A stretch of DNA of 64,000 nucleotides. Source: a bacterium (lineage in GTDB: Bacteria; Zhuqueibacterota; Zhuqueibacteria; Zhuqueibacterales; Zhuqueibacteraceae). Positions within the stretch are counted from its first letter, which is position 1; each line of letters begins with the position of its first letter. This document shows positions 9,232 to 17,938 of this stretch, piece by piece. The stretch is taken from the NCBI GenBank assembly GCA_023150945.1, contig JAKLJX010000010.1, positions 1-64,000 on the forward strand, in the 5' to 3' direction. The position numbers were made by a program, and so were the translations under genes. The notes below the pieces were generated by a model. That model made no database searches. It was not told where the DNA came from and was given only the letters and a program-made list of their open reading frames with translations.

Positions 9232-12200
9232 ATGAAAGCGAAGTGTCTGGCGATCGTGCTGTTGAGTCTCGCGCTCCGGGCGCAAGCGCAGTACTTCAGC
9301 CTGGAAACGCCGAAGATCTATTCGCCGGGGGAGAAGGTGGTGGTCAATCTCTCGGCGGAAAACATCAGAGGCTCGATCTTCTTGCGCGCCTACAAAATCG
9401 CAGACCCGGTGGCTTTTTTCCAGCGCCAGGCTGACCCGCACAGTCCGCAGCAGTTGCTCAACGTGCGCGAGGCCAATGCCATCGACATTTTGCGCGCCTC
9501 GCGCAACCGCCTGCAGCGCGACCAGCGCCAGGTTTTCCGCGACAACATGACGCCGCAGACGCGCATCGACGTCAAGAATACGCTCGGCCTGCCCGCGTTT
9601 TCCGTGGCCACGCGCGCCAGCCGGCTGCTCTCTCCGCTCAAGAATTACCCGCTGGTCAAGACTTGGGAGATCACCGAATTCGGCAGCGCGGAAGAGTACA
9701 TTTATCGCGACCTCGAGGTCGAGGTGACTGAGCCGGGCGCCTACCTCATTGAAGCATTCAACGACCGGCTGATGGCGCATACCGCCGTGGTCATTTCGCC
9801 GCTGGGCATGATCACCAAAACCTCGCCGCACGGGACGACGGTTTTTGTCTGCAACAAAATGACCGGCACGCCCGCGCCCGAGGTCGAGCTGCAAATGATC
9901 CAGGAGAAACAACTGCAGGCGCGGCAAATCACGGACAAGAACGGCCTCGCAACTTTTCCCCGCCCGCCCTCCGGCAGCGATGAGGAAGAGGGCGGCAATG
10001 CGATGTTGATTCTCGGGCGCAAAGGTAATGAGTTCGTGCTCTCGGATCTCTATTACTACTTCGCCGGCAGCCGTGGGCAATACGTCGTGCATGCCTACAC
10101 TGATCGTCCTATCTACCGTCCCGGCCAGACCGTCTATTTCAAGAGCATCGTCCGGCAATTGAACGAAGCCGGTTATCAAGTTTATGCCAACCGGCCGGTC
10201 GAAATCACGATCACCGACGCGCGCGGCAACGAAATTCACCGGCAGACTTTGCAAACCAACGAGAACGGCACGACCAGCGGCGAGCTGGCGCTGGCGGAAG
10301 AACCGCCGTTGGGCAGTTATCAATTGCGCACGACGATTCCGGATGGCATCACGCACTACGCTTCTTTCAAAGTGGAGGAATACAAGAAGCCTGAGTTCAA
10401 AGTCGTAGTCGCTACCGACAAAGATCAATATGCCAACGGTGAGCTAATCACGGCAACGATTCAAGCGGATTATTACTTCGGCAGTCCGGTGGCAAACGCG
10501 CAGGTGGATTACTACATCTTCCGCGGCCGGTTCTGGCGGCCGTGGTGGTATGGCAGCGAGTATGCCTGGTACTATGAGGATGAATATGACGACGGCGGTG
10601 GCTACAGCTATCGTGCGGAATTGCTCGAAAGCAACACCGGCTATCTCGATGAGAACGGCAGCTTCACGCTGAGCTATCCAACGCCCAAGGGCGATCAAGA
10701 TTTCTACTATCGCATCGAAGCGCGAGTGGTGGATGCCAGCCGCCGGCAGATCATCGGCTCCCGGCAGGTGGAAGTGACGCGCGGCTTGTTCATGATTTCC
10801 GCGTACACCGACAAGTACGTCTATGCGCCCGGCGAGGAAGTCACGGTGACTATTCGCACGCAGGATTTCAAAAACCAGCCGGTGCCGGCCAAAGTCAAAA
10901 CGGAAGTGTTCAGTCAAAACTGGGTGTCCGGTCGCGGTTGGCAAACGCAGAACCGGATCGCGGCGCAGGAAGTCAGCACCGATGCCCAGGGCCAGGGGCA
11001 AATGCGGTTCAAAGCGCCGAAGGAGGGATACTATTATCTCACCATGCAGGCCATCGACAGCCGCGGCAACAAGATTACCATGGAAGAATACTGCTGGGTG
11101 AGCGGCCGCGGCGGCTATGCCGGCTATGAGGCCAAAGGTCTGGAGATCATTCCCGACAAAGACAGCTATCGCGCAGGTGAGACGGCGCATGTGTTGGTGA
11201 TTGCGCCGGTGAAAAATGTCACGGCGCTGGTGACCGCGGAGGGCGCAGAACTGCTGGCGCAGCGCGTGGTGGCGCTCACCGGCAGCTCGCAGGTGATCGA
11301 TTTTGAAATCGGCGAGCAGCACCAGCCGAATTTTTCGGTGGCCGTGGCGATTCTGGCGAACGATGAGCTGTACTCGGAAAGCAAGAACCTCATCGTCATT
11401 CCCGAAGAAAAATTTCTCAACCTCGACCTCAGTATGAACGAAGACGTTTTTCGGCCGCAGGAAGAGGGCGAGCTGACCATCAAGGTGACCAACCGGGAAG
11501 GCAAGGGCGTGGCCACTGAACTGTCGGTGGCGATGGTGGATGAAAGCATCTATGCGCTGGCGCCGGATTTGACGCGCGCGATCAAGAAGGTGTTCTACAG
11601 CAAGCGCTACAATCGCGTAGCGACCGGCTCGTCCGTTTATTTTCGCTTCTATGGCTGGGCGCGCGGATTGGGCGGCGCCATGGCTGCGCGCAAGACTGAG
11701 CCGTTCGCGCGCACCGGCTTTGCCGAAGTCAAAGCCGACAAGTTCAAGGAAGCGCGCGTGCGCAAGGATTTCCGCGACACCATGTTTTGGCAGGCACAGG
11801 TGCGCACCGATGCCAGCGGTGTCGCCAAATTGAAAGTCCGCTTCCCCGACAATCTCACCACCTGGCGCACGACCGTGCGCGCCATCTCCGCGAAGACCGA
11901 GGTGGGCGAACAGACCTTCAAGAATCTCGTGCGCATGGATCTGATCGTGCGCATGGAGACTCCGCGCTTTTTCATCGCCGGTGATCAGGTCACGATTTCG
12001 ACCATCGTGCACAACTATCTCAACGAGGCGAAGCAGGCCAAAGTCAGTTTGGCGGGCAAGGGCGTGGGCATCACGCCGGTGGGCGAGAAGTTGATCGCGG
12101 TGCCGGAGAACGGCGAGAAGCGCGTGGATTGGACGGTGCAGACCAGCGAAGTCGGCCTGGCCACCTTGACGGCCAAAGCGCTCACCGACGAAGTTTCCGA

Positions 12201-13947
12201 CGCCATGCAGCTCGAAGTGCCGGTGTTGCCGCACGGCCTCAAGACTTCGGAAGCGATGGTCGTCGATATTGAAGAAAACCAGGCCGTGCGCGATCAAACC
12301 ATCACGATTCCGGCGAGCGCAGATCCCGCCACTGCCGAGTTGGTGCTTTCCGTTTCGCCCTCGCTGGCCTCTTCGCTTTTGTCCGCATTGGAGGAGTTGG
12401 CGGGCTATCCCTACGGCTGCGTCGAGCAGACCATGAGCCGGTTTTTGCCCACCGCGATTGTCGCCTACACGGCGAAGAAGCTGAAGCTCGATTTGCGCAT
12501 GGAACTGCTGAACGAATTGCCCAAAATGATGGACAAGGGTCTGCAGGCGCTTTACGGCTTTCAGCACGGCGATGGCGGCTGGGGCTGGTGGCAGGATGAT
12601 GAAACCCATCCCTACATGACGGCTTACGTGGTTTATGGTTTGTCCCTCGCGAAGCAAGCCGGACACGCGATTGCCGCCGACCGGCTGCAGCGCGGGGCCG
12701 ATTGCCTGGCGCGGCAGCTCGAACAAGCGCGGCTGGTCGATCGCGAGGTTACCGGACTCGGAGAGGCGCGCGGCCGCGGCGCGTTCGCATTGCTGGACGC
12801 CACCACGCAAGCCTATATGCTCTACGCACTGCAAACCGCGCGGCAGGCCGGCGTGAAAGTCGACAATCTGTTCGAGGCGCGATTTGCAGAATTGCAGCGG
12901 GCCAGGAGCAACGACTACACCCGCGCGCTGCTGGCACTGGTTTCACATAGCCAGAACAAAACCGAAATCGCCAACACGCTCGCCGCTCAACTGGAAGCAA
13001 ACGGCGTCACCGCCGGCAATCTCTGCTCCTGGGGCGGCAAGAGCTGGCACTACAATTGGCAGGACGACAACCTCGAGACCACGGCGTTTGCGATCAAATC
13101 GCTGGTGCAGGTGAAAGCGGGCAGCCCGCGCATCAATCAGGGCATTCGCTACTTGTTGCTGCAAAAGCGCGGCGAGGCTTGGCGGTCGACGAAAGACACG
13201 GCGATGATCATCTTTGCCCTGGTCGATTATCTCGAAAAGAGCCGCGAGCTGGAACCGGACTATCGCGTGCGTATTCATGTCAATGATCAGCTCGTGTTCG
13301 ACCAGCGCATGACCAAAGCCGAGGCCAACGGCCAGGAGCAGGCCATTCGCCTGCCGGCCAGCCAGTTGCGCCTGGGCCCCAACCGCGTTCGCATCGAGAA
13401 AACCGGCGTGGGCAAGTTCTTCAGTACCTTCCGCACGACCTACTATCAAGCCGGCGAGAACTTGCGGCGCAGCACCACCGGTTTTGGCGTGGAGCGCGAA
13501 TTCTATCTGCTCAATCGTGAAGCGTCCGGCGCGCGGCTGGTTTATGCCAAAACCGGATTCAGCGGCACGTTGCGCTCCGGCGAAGAAATGCTGGTGAAGC
13601 TCAGAGTGACTTCGGCCTCGGATTTCGAATACTTCATGCTCGAAGATCCTCTGCCCGCCGGCGTTGAAGTGATCAAGGATGAATCGGGCTATGTGATTCC
13701 CGGCGAACGCAACTACGCCGGGCGTGCGGCGGAGGGCTGGCGGCCGCAGCATGCCGCGCGTGAAACCCGTGATGAAAAAGTAGCGTTCTTCGCGACCCGG
13801 CTGGCGGCGGGCGTGCATGAATTCACCTACCTGGTGCGCGCGCAAATTCCGGGCACGTATCATGTCATGCCGGCCCTTGCCAGCTTAATGTATTATCCGG
13901 AATACCAGGGCAACAGCAGCGAAGCGCGTGTGCGAATTGTTGAATGA
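9232..13947 (+). CDS. Bacterial alpha-2-macroglobulin with thioester motif
   Basis: A 1571-residue periplasmic protein. The ATG at 9232 is preceded by GAGGTG at good spacing and starts a signal peptide ending RAQA before QYFS. N-terminal macroglobulin (MG) domains include the conserved VYRPGQTVYFKSIVR-type strand (here IYRPGQTVYFKSIVR), DRPIYRPG and VEEYKKPEFKV; the ANATO-like central part has LSVAMVDESIYAL and the FPDNLTTWRTTVRA segment. The thioester site is GYPYGCVEQTMSRF, with Cys1063 and Gln1066, followed by an alpha6-toroid (GDGGWGWW, TAYVVYGL). Family knowledge: it traps proteases through a bait region and covalent thioester. The best-known DUF1175-linked homologue (E. coli YfaS) is reported to lack this thioester, so its presence here is notable. 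Confidence 0.93.
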   Translation: MKAKCLAIVLLSLALRAQAQYFSLETPKIYSPGEKVVVNLSAENIRGSIFLRAYKIADPVAFFQRQADPHSPQQLLNVREANAIDILRASRNRLQRDQRQVFRDNMTPQTRIDVKNTLGLPAFSVATRASRLLSPLKNYPLVKTWEITEFGSAEEYIYRDLEVEVTEPGAYLIEAFNDRLMAHTAVVISPLGMITKTSPHGTTVFVCNKMTGTPAPEVELQMIQEKQLQARQITDKNGLATFPRPPSGSDEEEGGNAMLILGRKGNEFVLSDLYYYFAGSRGQYVVHAYTDRPIYRPGQTVYFKSIVRQLNEAGYQVYANRPVEITITDARGNEIHRQTLQTNENGTTSGELALAEEPPLGSYQLRTTIPDGITHYASFKVEEYKKPEFKVVVATDKDQYANGELITATIQADYYFGSPVANAQVDYYIFRGRFWRPWWYGSEYAWYYEDEYDDGGGYSYRAELLESNTGYLDENGSFTLSYPTPKGDQDFYYRIEARVVDASRRQIIGSRQVEVTRGLFMISAYTDKYVYAPGEEVTVTIRTQDFKNQPVPAKVKTEVFSQNWVSGRGWQTQNRIAAQEVSTDAQGQGQMRFKAPKEGYYYLTMQAIDSRGNKITMEEYCWVSGRGGYAGYEAKGLEIIPDKDSYRAGETAHVLVIAPVKNVTALVTAEGAELLAQRVVALTGSSQVIDFEIGEQHQPNFSVAVAILANDELYSESKNLIVIPEEKFLNLDLSMNEDVFRPQEEGELTIKVTNREGKGVATELSVAMVDESIYALAPDLTRAIKKVFYSKRYNRVATGSSVYFRFYGWARGLGGAMAARKTEPFARTGFAEVKADKFKEARVRKDFRDTMFWQAQVRTDASGVAKLKVRFPDNLTTWRTTVRAISAKTEVGEQTFKNLVRMDLIVRMETPRFFIAGDQVTISTIVHNYLNEAKQAKVSLAGKGVGITPVGEKLIAVPENGEKRVDWTVQTSEVGLATLTAKALTDEVSDAMQLEVPVLPHGLKTSEAMVVDIEENQAVRDQTITIPASADPATAELVLSVSPSLASSLLSALEELAGYPYGCVEQTMSRFLPTAIVAYTAKKLKLDLRMELLNELPKMMDKGLQALYGFQHGDGGWGWWQDDETHPYMTAYVVYGLSLAKQAGHAIAADRLQRGADCLARQLEQARLVDREVTGLGEARGRGAFALLDATTQAYMLYALQTARQAGVKVDNLFEARFAELQRARSNDYTRALLALVSHSQNKTEIANTLAAQLEANGVTAGNLCSWGGKSWHYNWQDDNLETTAFAIKSLVQVKAGSPRINQGIRYLLLQKRGEAWRSTKDTAMIIFALVDYLEKSRELEPDYRVRIHVNDQLVFDQRMTKAEANGQEQAIRLPASQLRLGPNRVRIEKTGVGKFFSTFRTTYYQAGENLRRSTTGFGVEREFYLLNREASGARLVYAKTGFSGTLRSGEEMLVKLRVTSASDFEYFMLEDPLPAGVEVIKDESGYVIPGERNYAGRAAEGWRPQHAARETRDEKVAFFATRLAAGVHEFTYLVRAQIPGTYHVMPALASLMYYPEYQGNSSEARVRIVE

Positions 13948-15020
13948 GGCCTGGCATCCATGCGACTGAGATGAAGCAGGGAAGATTCGACTTACTGCCG
14001 GCAGATCGCCGGCGAGTGCGACTCTCGCTGCCGTTGCTGGCCTGTTTCATCGCCGGCTGGCTGGCGAGCATGTCCTGCCAGCAGCAGCCCGAGCGCTTTG
14101 CCCGTTTGGCCGTGTTTCGCCAGGCCTGCAGCGAGCTGTTGGGAGAGCGCGCGGGAACGATTCTGGTGATGCAGCCGCGCACGGGTTTGCTGCTGGCTTT
14201 GATCAACGAAAAGCTGGGCGTGCAAAACGCCACGCGCCCAGGCTCGACCTTCAAGGTCGTGACCGCCCTGTCCTTGTTGCAGCACGGCCTGCTCGATCCG
14301 GAAGAGCAGCTCCTGTGCGAAGGGCAAATCAAACTCGGCGGGGAGGACTATCAATGCTGGCTGCGCAGCGGACACGGCCAGCAAAACCTGCTGCAGGCGC
14401 TGGCGAATTCCTGCAACATTTACTTCTACCGCGCCGCGCAGAAGTTGCCCGCTGGCGCGCTCACTGAAACCGCACGCAAACTCCGGCTGGCCGGGCGCAC
14501 GGGCATCAATCTGCCAGAGGAAGCCGCCGGGCAGTTGCCGGAGTGGGTTTCGCCGGCAGAAGGTGTGCGCTTCGCGGTGGGACACAGCCGCGCGCTGGCG
14601 GTGACGCCGCTGCAGATGCTGCAATTGGTCGCGATGTTTGCCAACGAGGGCGCGGTCTATCGGCCGTTTTATCCTGCCTCGGCCGCAGCCTTGCAGCAGT
14701 TCAAGCCCGAATTGGTGCAGACCATTCAGTTTGGCCGGGAATTGAGTCTCGTCAGAGAGGGAATGCGGCAGAGTGTGGCTTACGGCACCGGTGCCGGGGC
14801 GCGGCGGGAGGAAGTGCAAATCGCGGGCAAGACGGGAACTGCGGCGGAGTACTTTGGCGCAAAAACCAATGGCTGGTTCATGGGTTTTGCGCCGGCGGAC
14901 AAGCCCGAGGTTGCGGTGGTGGTTTTCCTGCAGGAGGCGCAAGGTGCGCAAGACGCCGCGCCGCTCGCCGGCCGGGTGTTGCAGCGCTATTTTGAATTTC
15001 ATCAGGCCGGCGAATTCTGA
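13944..15020 (+). CDS. Stand-alone penicillin-binding transpeptidase (class B type)
   Basis: A 358-residue transpeptidase with all three penicillin-binding motifs: SxxK as STFK (101-104), SxN as SCN (157-159), and KTGT (297-300). A single N-terminal hydrophobic segment (residues 28-44) anchors or exports it; there is no glycosyltransferase domain and only a very short linker, so it is smaller than FtsI. Its ATG overlaps the macroglobulin stop as ATGA, indicating translational coupling; an ATG at 13971 is an alternative. Family knowledge: alpha-2-macroglobulins often pair with pbpC (PBP1c), proposed as repair partners after wall breach. This gene seems to play that part here. Confidence 0.88.
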   Translation: MRPGIHATEMKQGRFDLLPADRRRVRLSLPLLACFIAGWLASMSCQQQPERFARLAVFRQACSELLGERAGTILVMQPRTGLLLALINEKLGVQNATRPGSTFKVVTALSLLQHGLLDPEEQLLCEGQIKLGGEDYQCWLRSGHGQQNLLQALANSCNIYFYRAAQKLPAGALTETARKLRLAGRTGINLPEEAAGQLPEWVSPAEGVRFAVGHSRALAVTPLQMLQLVAMFANEGAVYRPFYPASAAALQQFKPELVQTIQFGRELSLVREGMRQSVAYGTGAGARREEVQIAGKTGTAAEYFGAKTNGWFMGFAPADKPEVAVVVFLQEAQGAQDAAPLAGRVLQRYFEFHQAGEF

Positions 15021-15033
15021 AACAACGCGGCCG

Positions 15034-15062
15034 GAAAAAGAAAAGCTTGCCGGCGCAGGCTT
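15034..15062 (-). terminator. Rho-independent terminator of the 15094-15750 gene
   Basis: On the minus strand: AAGCCTGC, loop GCCG, GCAAGCTT (one C/A mismatch), followed by TTCTTTTT. It lies about 30 nt past the stop of the lipoprotein gene. Confidence 0.65.
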
Positions 15063-15093
15063 GGAATGCTTTGGCGGAAACTCTCTCCAGGCT

Positions 15094-15750
15094 TTAGTGC
15101 GCACCGTGCCGTTTCATGGCTTCGAGCTGCGCCAGCTCGATTTGTTGCAACGCCGCCTTGGTTTCCTCCACGCTGACCTGATAGCCGGTCAGTTCCACAA
15201 TGAAGCGGTTGCCCACCAGCACATTCAGCGTGCAGCTTTGATCGTCGCGGTCGAATTGCTCATAACCGCGATACCCGTGCAGCGTGAGCGTGCGCTCGTA
15301 GCCGCTCTCGGTTTGGCGGTCGACGTCGGCGGTTGCCCATGCGTAAGTCGCCATGCTCGCCAGGCCTTGCAGTGACCCGAGATCGGTGAGTTTGATGGTC
15401 ACGCTGCGGCCTTCTTCATCGCTATAGCGCGCCTCGGCAGTCGAGACTTTGAGGCCGAACACTGCAGTGGTTTCGCCGGTGGCCTCTTCGCGGTTGAAGT
15501 TGGCCAGGCTTGCCGGCAGAAGTTTCTGCAAGTCGGCGAAGGCAACCGGTTCAACGTGGGAGGCTTGACCGCGAGCGGAGGGTGTTTCCATGACAGACTG
15601 GCCATACTCGCGGCTGGCATCCTGTGCGGTGCCGCTGGGCGCAGAGCTGCCGGCGGCCGGCGGCTGACTCTGTTGTTTTTCCTGCTGGCTTTGGCCGCAA
15701 CCGAGGGCGAACATGAGCAGCCAGAAGATGATCCTGGTTCCGTACTTCAT
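15094..15750 (-). CDS. Hypothetical lipoprotein
   Basis: A 218-residue lipoprotein. The ATG at 15750 is preceded by GGGAG five bases away; an in-frame GTG lies two codons upstream. The signal ends at FALGC (lipobox, Cys18), then comes a Gln/Ser/Pro-rich linker to about residue 65. The globular part (about 65-218) contains FADLQKLLPASLANFNREEA, strands such as VTIKLTDLG, and LNVLVGNRFIVELTGYQVS, a pattern seen in small secreted proteins of FCB bacteria. No catalytic motif is seen and I do not recognise the family. It faces the transpeptidase gene tail to tail and shares orientation with the PepSY lipoprotein upstream. Confidence 0.75.
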   Translation of the reverse strand: MKYGTRIIFWLLMFALGCGQSQQEKQQSQPPAAGSSAPSGTAQDASREYGQSVMETPSARGQASHVEPVAFADLQKLLPASLANFNREEATGETTAVFGLKVSTAEARYSDEEGRSVTIKLTDLGSLQGLASMATYAWATADVDRQTESGYERTLTLHGYRGYEQFDRDDQSCTLNVLVGNRFIVELTGYQVSVEETKAALQQIELAQLEAMKRHGAH

Positions 15751-15857
15751 AACCACTCCCTGATCGAGATTGTCGTTCCATGGCAGAACTGAAGCGCTGC
15801 TAGGTAACGCAATTTTTGGCCAAAACCAACAGGAAAATTCAACCGGCGCGCTGCGCC

Positions 15858-16451
15858 TCAGTCATCGGATTTCTGGACTTCGTTGGTGCCTGCCGCCACT
15901 TTCACTTTCTGCGTGCCGCCGTCGGCGCCGCGAATGGTGAAGCTGTAGTAGGTGCCCTGGCCCTTGTCGCGAACTTTCCATTTTACCACTTCGCCGGGGA
16001 TGCTGGCGAGCGCGGCTTGTTCGGCGGCATCGCGCGCGGCAAGATCCGGAATTTCAGCGGGCAACGCCTTGCCCTCGGCCTCATAGTCCGCGGTCTTTTC
16101 TTCGACTTCGAGCACTTCGCCGGTGGCAGCATTGATCACCAATTCGAAAATGCCCTTTTCATTCTTCACGTCGACTTCATAGACCAGTAGACTGTCTTCG
16201 TGATCGATTTCCTCGGCGATGATCAGCGCCCCGGGCATCTCTTCGCGGGCGATTTCTTCGATCTGCGCCCGGCTGAGTTGGCCGGTGGAATCGGCAGCCA
16301 CTGCCGCCGCGGCCGGGGCCGGACTGGCGATTTGCAGACTGTCCGGTGCGCCTGCCGCGTTGGCCTCTTGTTGGGGTTTTTCACACGCGTGGAGAAATAG
16401 CGCCAGCAGGCCGAGGGCCAAAGGCTGGGAGAGTGCGGTCATTTTCCGCAT
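15858..16451 (-). CDS. PepSY domain lipoprotein
   Basis: A 197-residue lipoprotein with lipobox LFLHAC and an AGGAG eight bases before the ATG at 16451. After an Ala-rich linker (about 25-58) there are two PepSY-like units: SRAQIEEIAREEMPGALIIA followed by VYEVDVKNEKGIFELVINA and TGEVLEVE (59-118), and AEQAALASIPGEVVKWKVRD with YYSFTIRGADGGTQKVKVAA (143-190). Family knowledge: PepSY domains act as inhibitors or chaperones of peptidases or bind metals and ligands in the periplasm. A divergent pair of M16 peptidase genes starts on the other side of the shared promoter region, so a functional link is possible but unproven. Confidence 0.82.
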   Translation of the reverse strand: MRKMTALSQPLALGLLALFLHACEKPQQEANAAGAPDSLQIASPAPAAAAVAADSTGQLSRAQIEEIAREEMPGALIIAEEIDHEDSLLVYEVDVKNEKGIFELVINAATGEVLEVEEKTADYEAEGKALPAEIPDLAARDAAEQAALASIPGEVVKWKVRDKGQGTYYSFTIRGADGGTQKVKVAAGTNEVQKSDD

Positions 16452-16576
16452 GGGTTACGCTCCTAAAGGGTTGATGAGTGTCCGAGATGATCGGTTCGAT
16501 GAAAGCACAGTTATATAGCGACAAGCTGGCACAGCGGCGAAAACCCGAAAGCAATTTGCCGCGGCTGTCACGATGA

Positions 16577-16605
16577 TTGGCAAATTGCAAAAATTGCCGT
16601 ATATT
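16577..16605 (+). promoter_or_regulatory. Sigma-70 promoter of the M16 peptidase operon
   Basis: TTGGCA (16577-16582), 17-bp spacer, TATATT (16600-16605). The predicted start near 16612 leaves a leader of about 37 nt before the ATG at 16649. Confidence 0.6.
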
Positions 16606-16648
16606 CCCCGCCAACAGAAAGTCACCAGCAAGCGGAAAAACTGCATTT

Positions 16649-17938
16649 ATGCGTGAACAAATCGAGGCGTTGGCGGCGAGCGTGCACCAGTATCGTCTCA
16701 GCAATGGCCTGCAAATCATTCTGCACGAAGACCATGCCCTGCCGCAAGTCGCCCTGCACACCTTCTGGCGGGTGGGATCGCGCAACGAAAGCCCGGGCGC
16801 GACCGGCCTGGCGCATTTCATCGAGCATTTGATGTTCAACGGCGGCAAGAACTACGGCCCCAACCAATTCGATGAAATCATGGAGGCGAACGGCGGCGCC
16901 AACAACGCCTTCACCAACCAGAACATCACCGTTTACCAAAACAGCTTTCCGGCCACCGCCCTCTCCACGGTTTTCGATTTGGAGGCCGACCGCATGGCCG
17001 GCCTGCTGCTCGAGAGGAATTCCTTTGTCGCAGAGCGCAAAGTCATTGCCGCGGAACGGCGCTCGACCGTGGAAAGCGACAATTTCGAATTGATGAATGA
17101 GAAGCTGTGGGCCACTGCGTTTGAAGTCCATCCCTATCGCTGGCCGGTGATCGGCTGGCCGCAAGATATTCAACGCTGGCGGTTGGCTGATCTGAGAGAA
17201 TTCTATCGCTGCTACTACACGCCGAACAACGCCGTCATGGTTCTGACCGGAGATCTCGACGGTGATGAGACGCTGCGCATGTGCGAGCACTATTTCGGCG
17301 GGCTGGCGAGCCGGCCGGTGCCCGTCCGCGCGCTGCCGGTTGAACCGCCGCAAACAGCACCGCGCCGCGCGGACGTGCGCCTGCCCGCGCATTTGCCGGC
17401 CTTCACGTGCGGCTATCGCACGCCGGCGAGCCGCCACCCCGACCATTTCGCGCTGCACTTGCTCGAGATCATCCTGGTTGCCGGACAAAGCTCGCGGCTC
17501 TACCGCCGGTTGGTGGATGGCGAGCGCCTTGCGACCTGGGTGCGAAGCGACTACGGCCCCTCGCTCGATCCCGGCTTGTTCATTCTCACGGCGCAGTGCA
17601 ACCCCGGCCACACAGCCGCGGAGTGTGAAGAGGTGCTGGCGCAGGAACTCCAGCGCTTGCGCGACGAACCGGTGTCCGCCGCGGAGTTGCGCAAAGCGCA
17701 AAACATTTGCCGCGCCGCTTTTGTGCGCAGCCTCACCACGCTGGCCAGCAAAGCCGACACGCTCGGTGCTTTCGCCGTTTATTTCGATGACTACCGCCAA
17801 CTGTTCGACGCGCTCGAGCATTACGCTGCCCTCACGGCAGCAGACCTGCAAGCTGCGGCGAACGCCTGGCTGAACCCCAATCAGGGCACGATGGTGACCC
17901 TTCATCCGGAGCCACAAGAAGCACTTGAAGAACGCTAG
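16649..17938 (+). CDS. M16 family zinc peptidase, catalytic subunit
   Basis: A 429-residue pitrilysin-type metallopeptidase. The inverted zinc motif HxxEH is present as HFIEH (His56, Glu59, His60) and the third ligand is probably Glu136 in VIAAERRSTVE. The NGLQIILHEDHALPQVALHTFWRVGSRNE start of the domain is typical. There is no signal peptide from the ATG at 16649, which is preferred over upstream codons because those lie inside the promoter; the Shine-Dalgarno is weak. It overlaps the next gene by 14 nt. Family knowledge: in many bacteria an active M16B chain forms a heterodimer with an inactive one, as in mitochondrial processing peptidase. Confidence 0.9.
   Translation: MREQIEALAASVHQYRLSNGLQIILHEDHALPQVALHTFWRVGSRNESPGATGLAHFIEHLMFNGGKNYGPNQFDEIMEANGGANNAFTNQNITVYQNSFPATALSTVFDLEADRMAGLLLERNSFVAERKVIAAERRSTVESDNFELMNEKLWATAFEVHPYRWPVIGWPQDIQRWRLADLREFYRCYYTPNNAVMVLTGDLDGDETLRMCEHYFGGLASRPVPVRALPVEPPQTAPRRADVRLPAHLPAFTCGYRTPASRHPDHFALHLLEIILVAGQSSRLYRRLVDGERLATWVRSDYGPSLDPGLFILTAQCNPGHTAAECEEVLAQELQRLRDEPVSAAELRKAQNICRAAFVRSLTTLASKADTLGAFAVYFDDYRQLFDALEHYAALTAADLQAAANAWLNPNQGTMVTLHPEPQEALEER

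Noticed and set aside
10444-12834. A 796-codon minus-strand open frame
   Set aside because: Antisense to the alpha-2-macroglobulin gene, no family motif, typical shadow composition.
14071-14076. A lipobox in the transpeptidase signal (LASMSC)
   Set aside because: The -3 position is Ser instead of Leu/Val/Ile and the -2 is Met, so an uncleaved anchor is as likely; no lipid modification is claimed.
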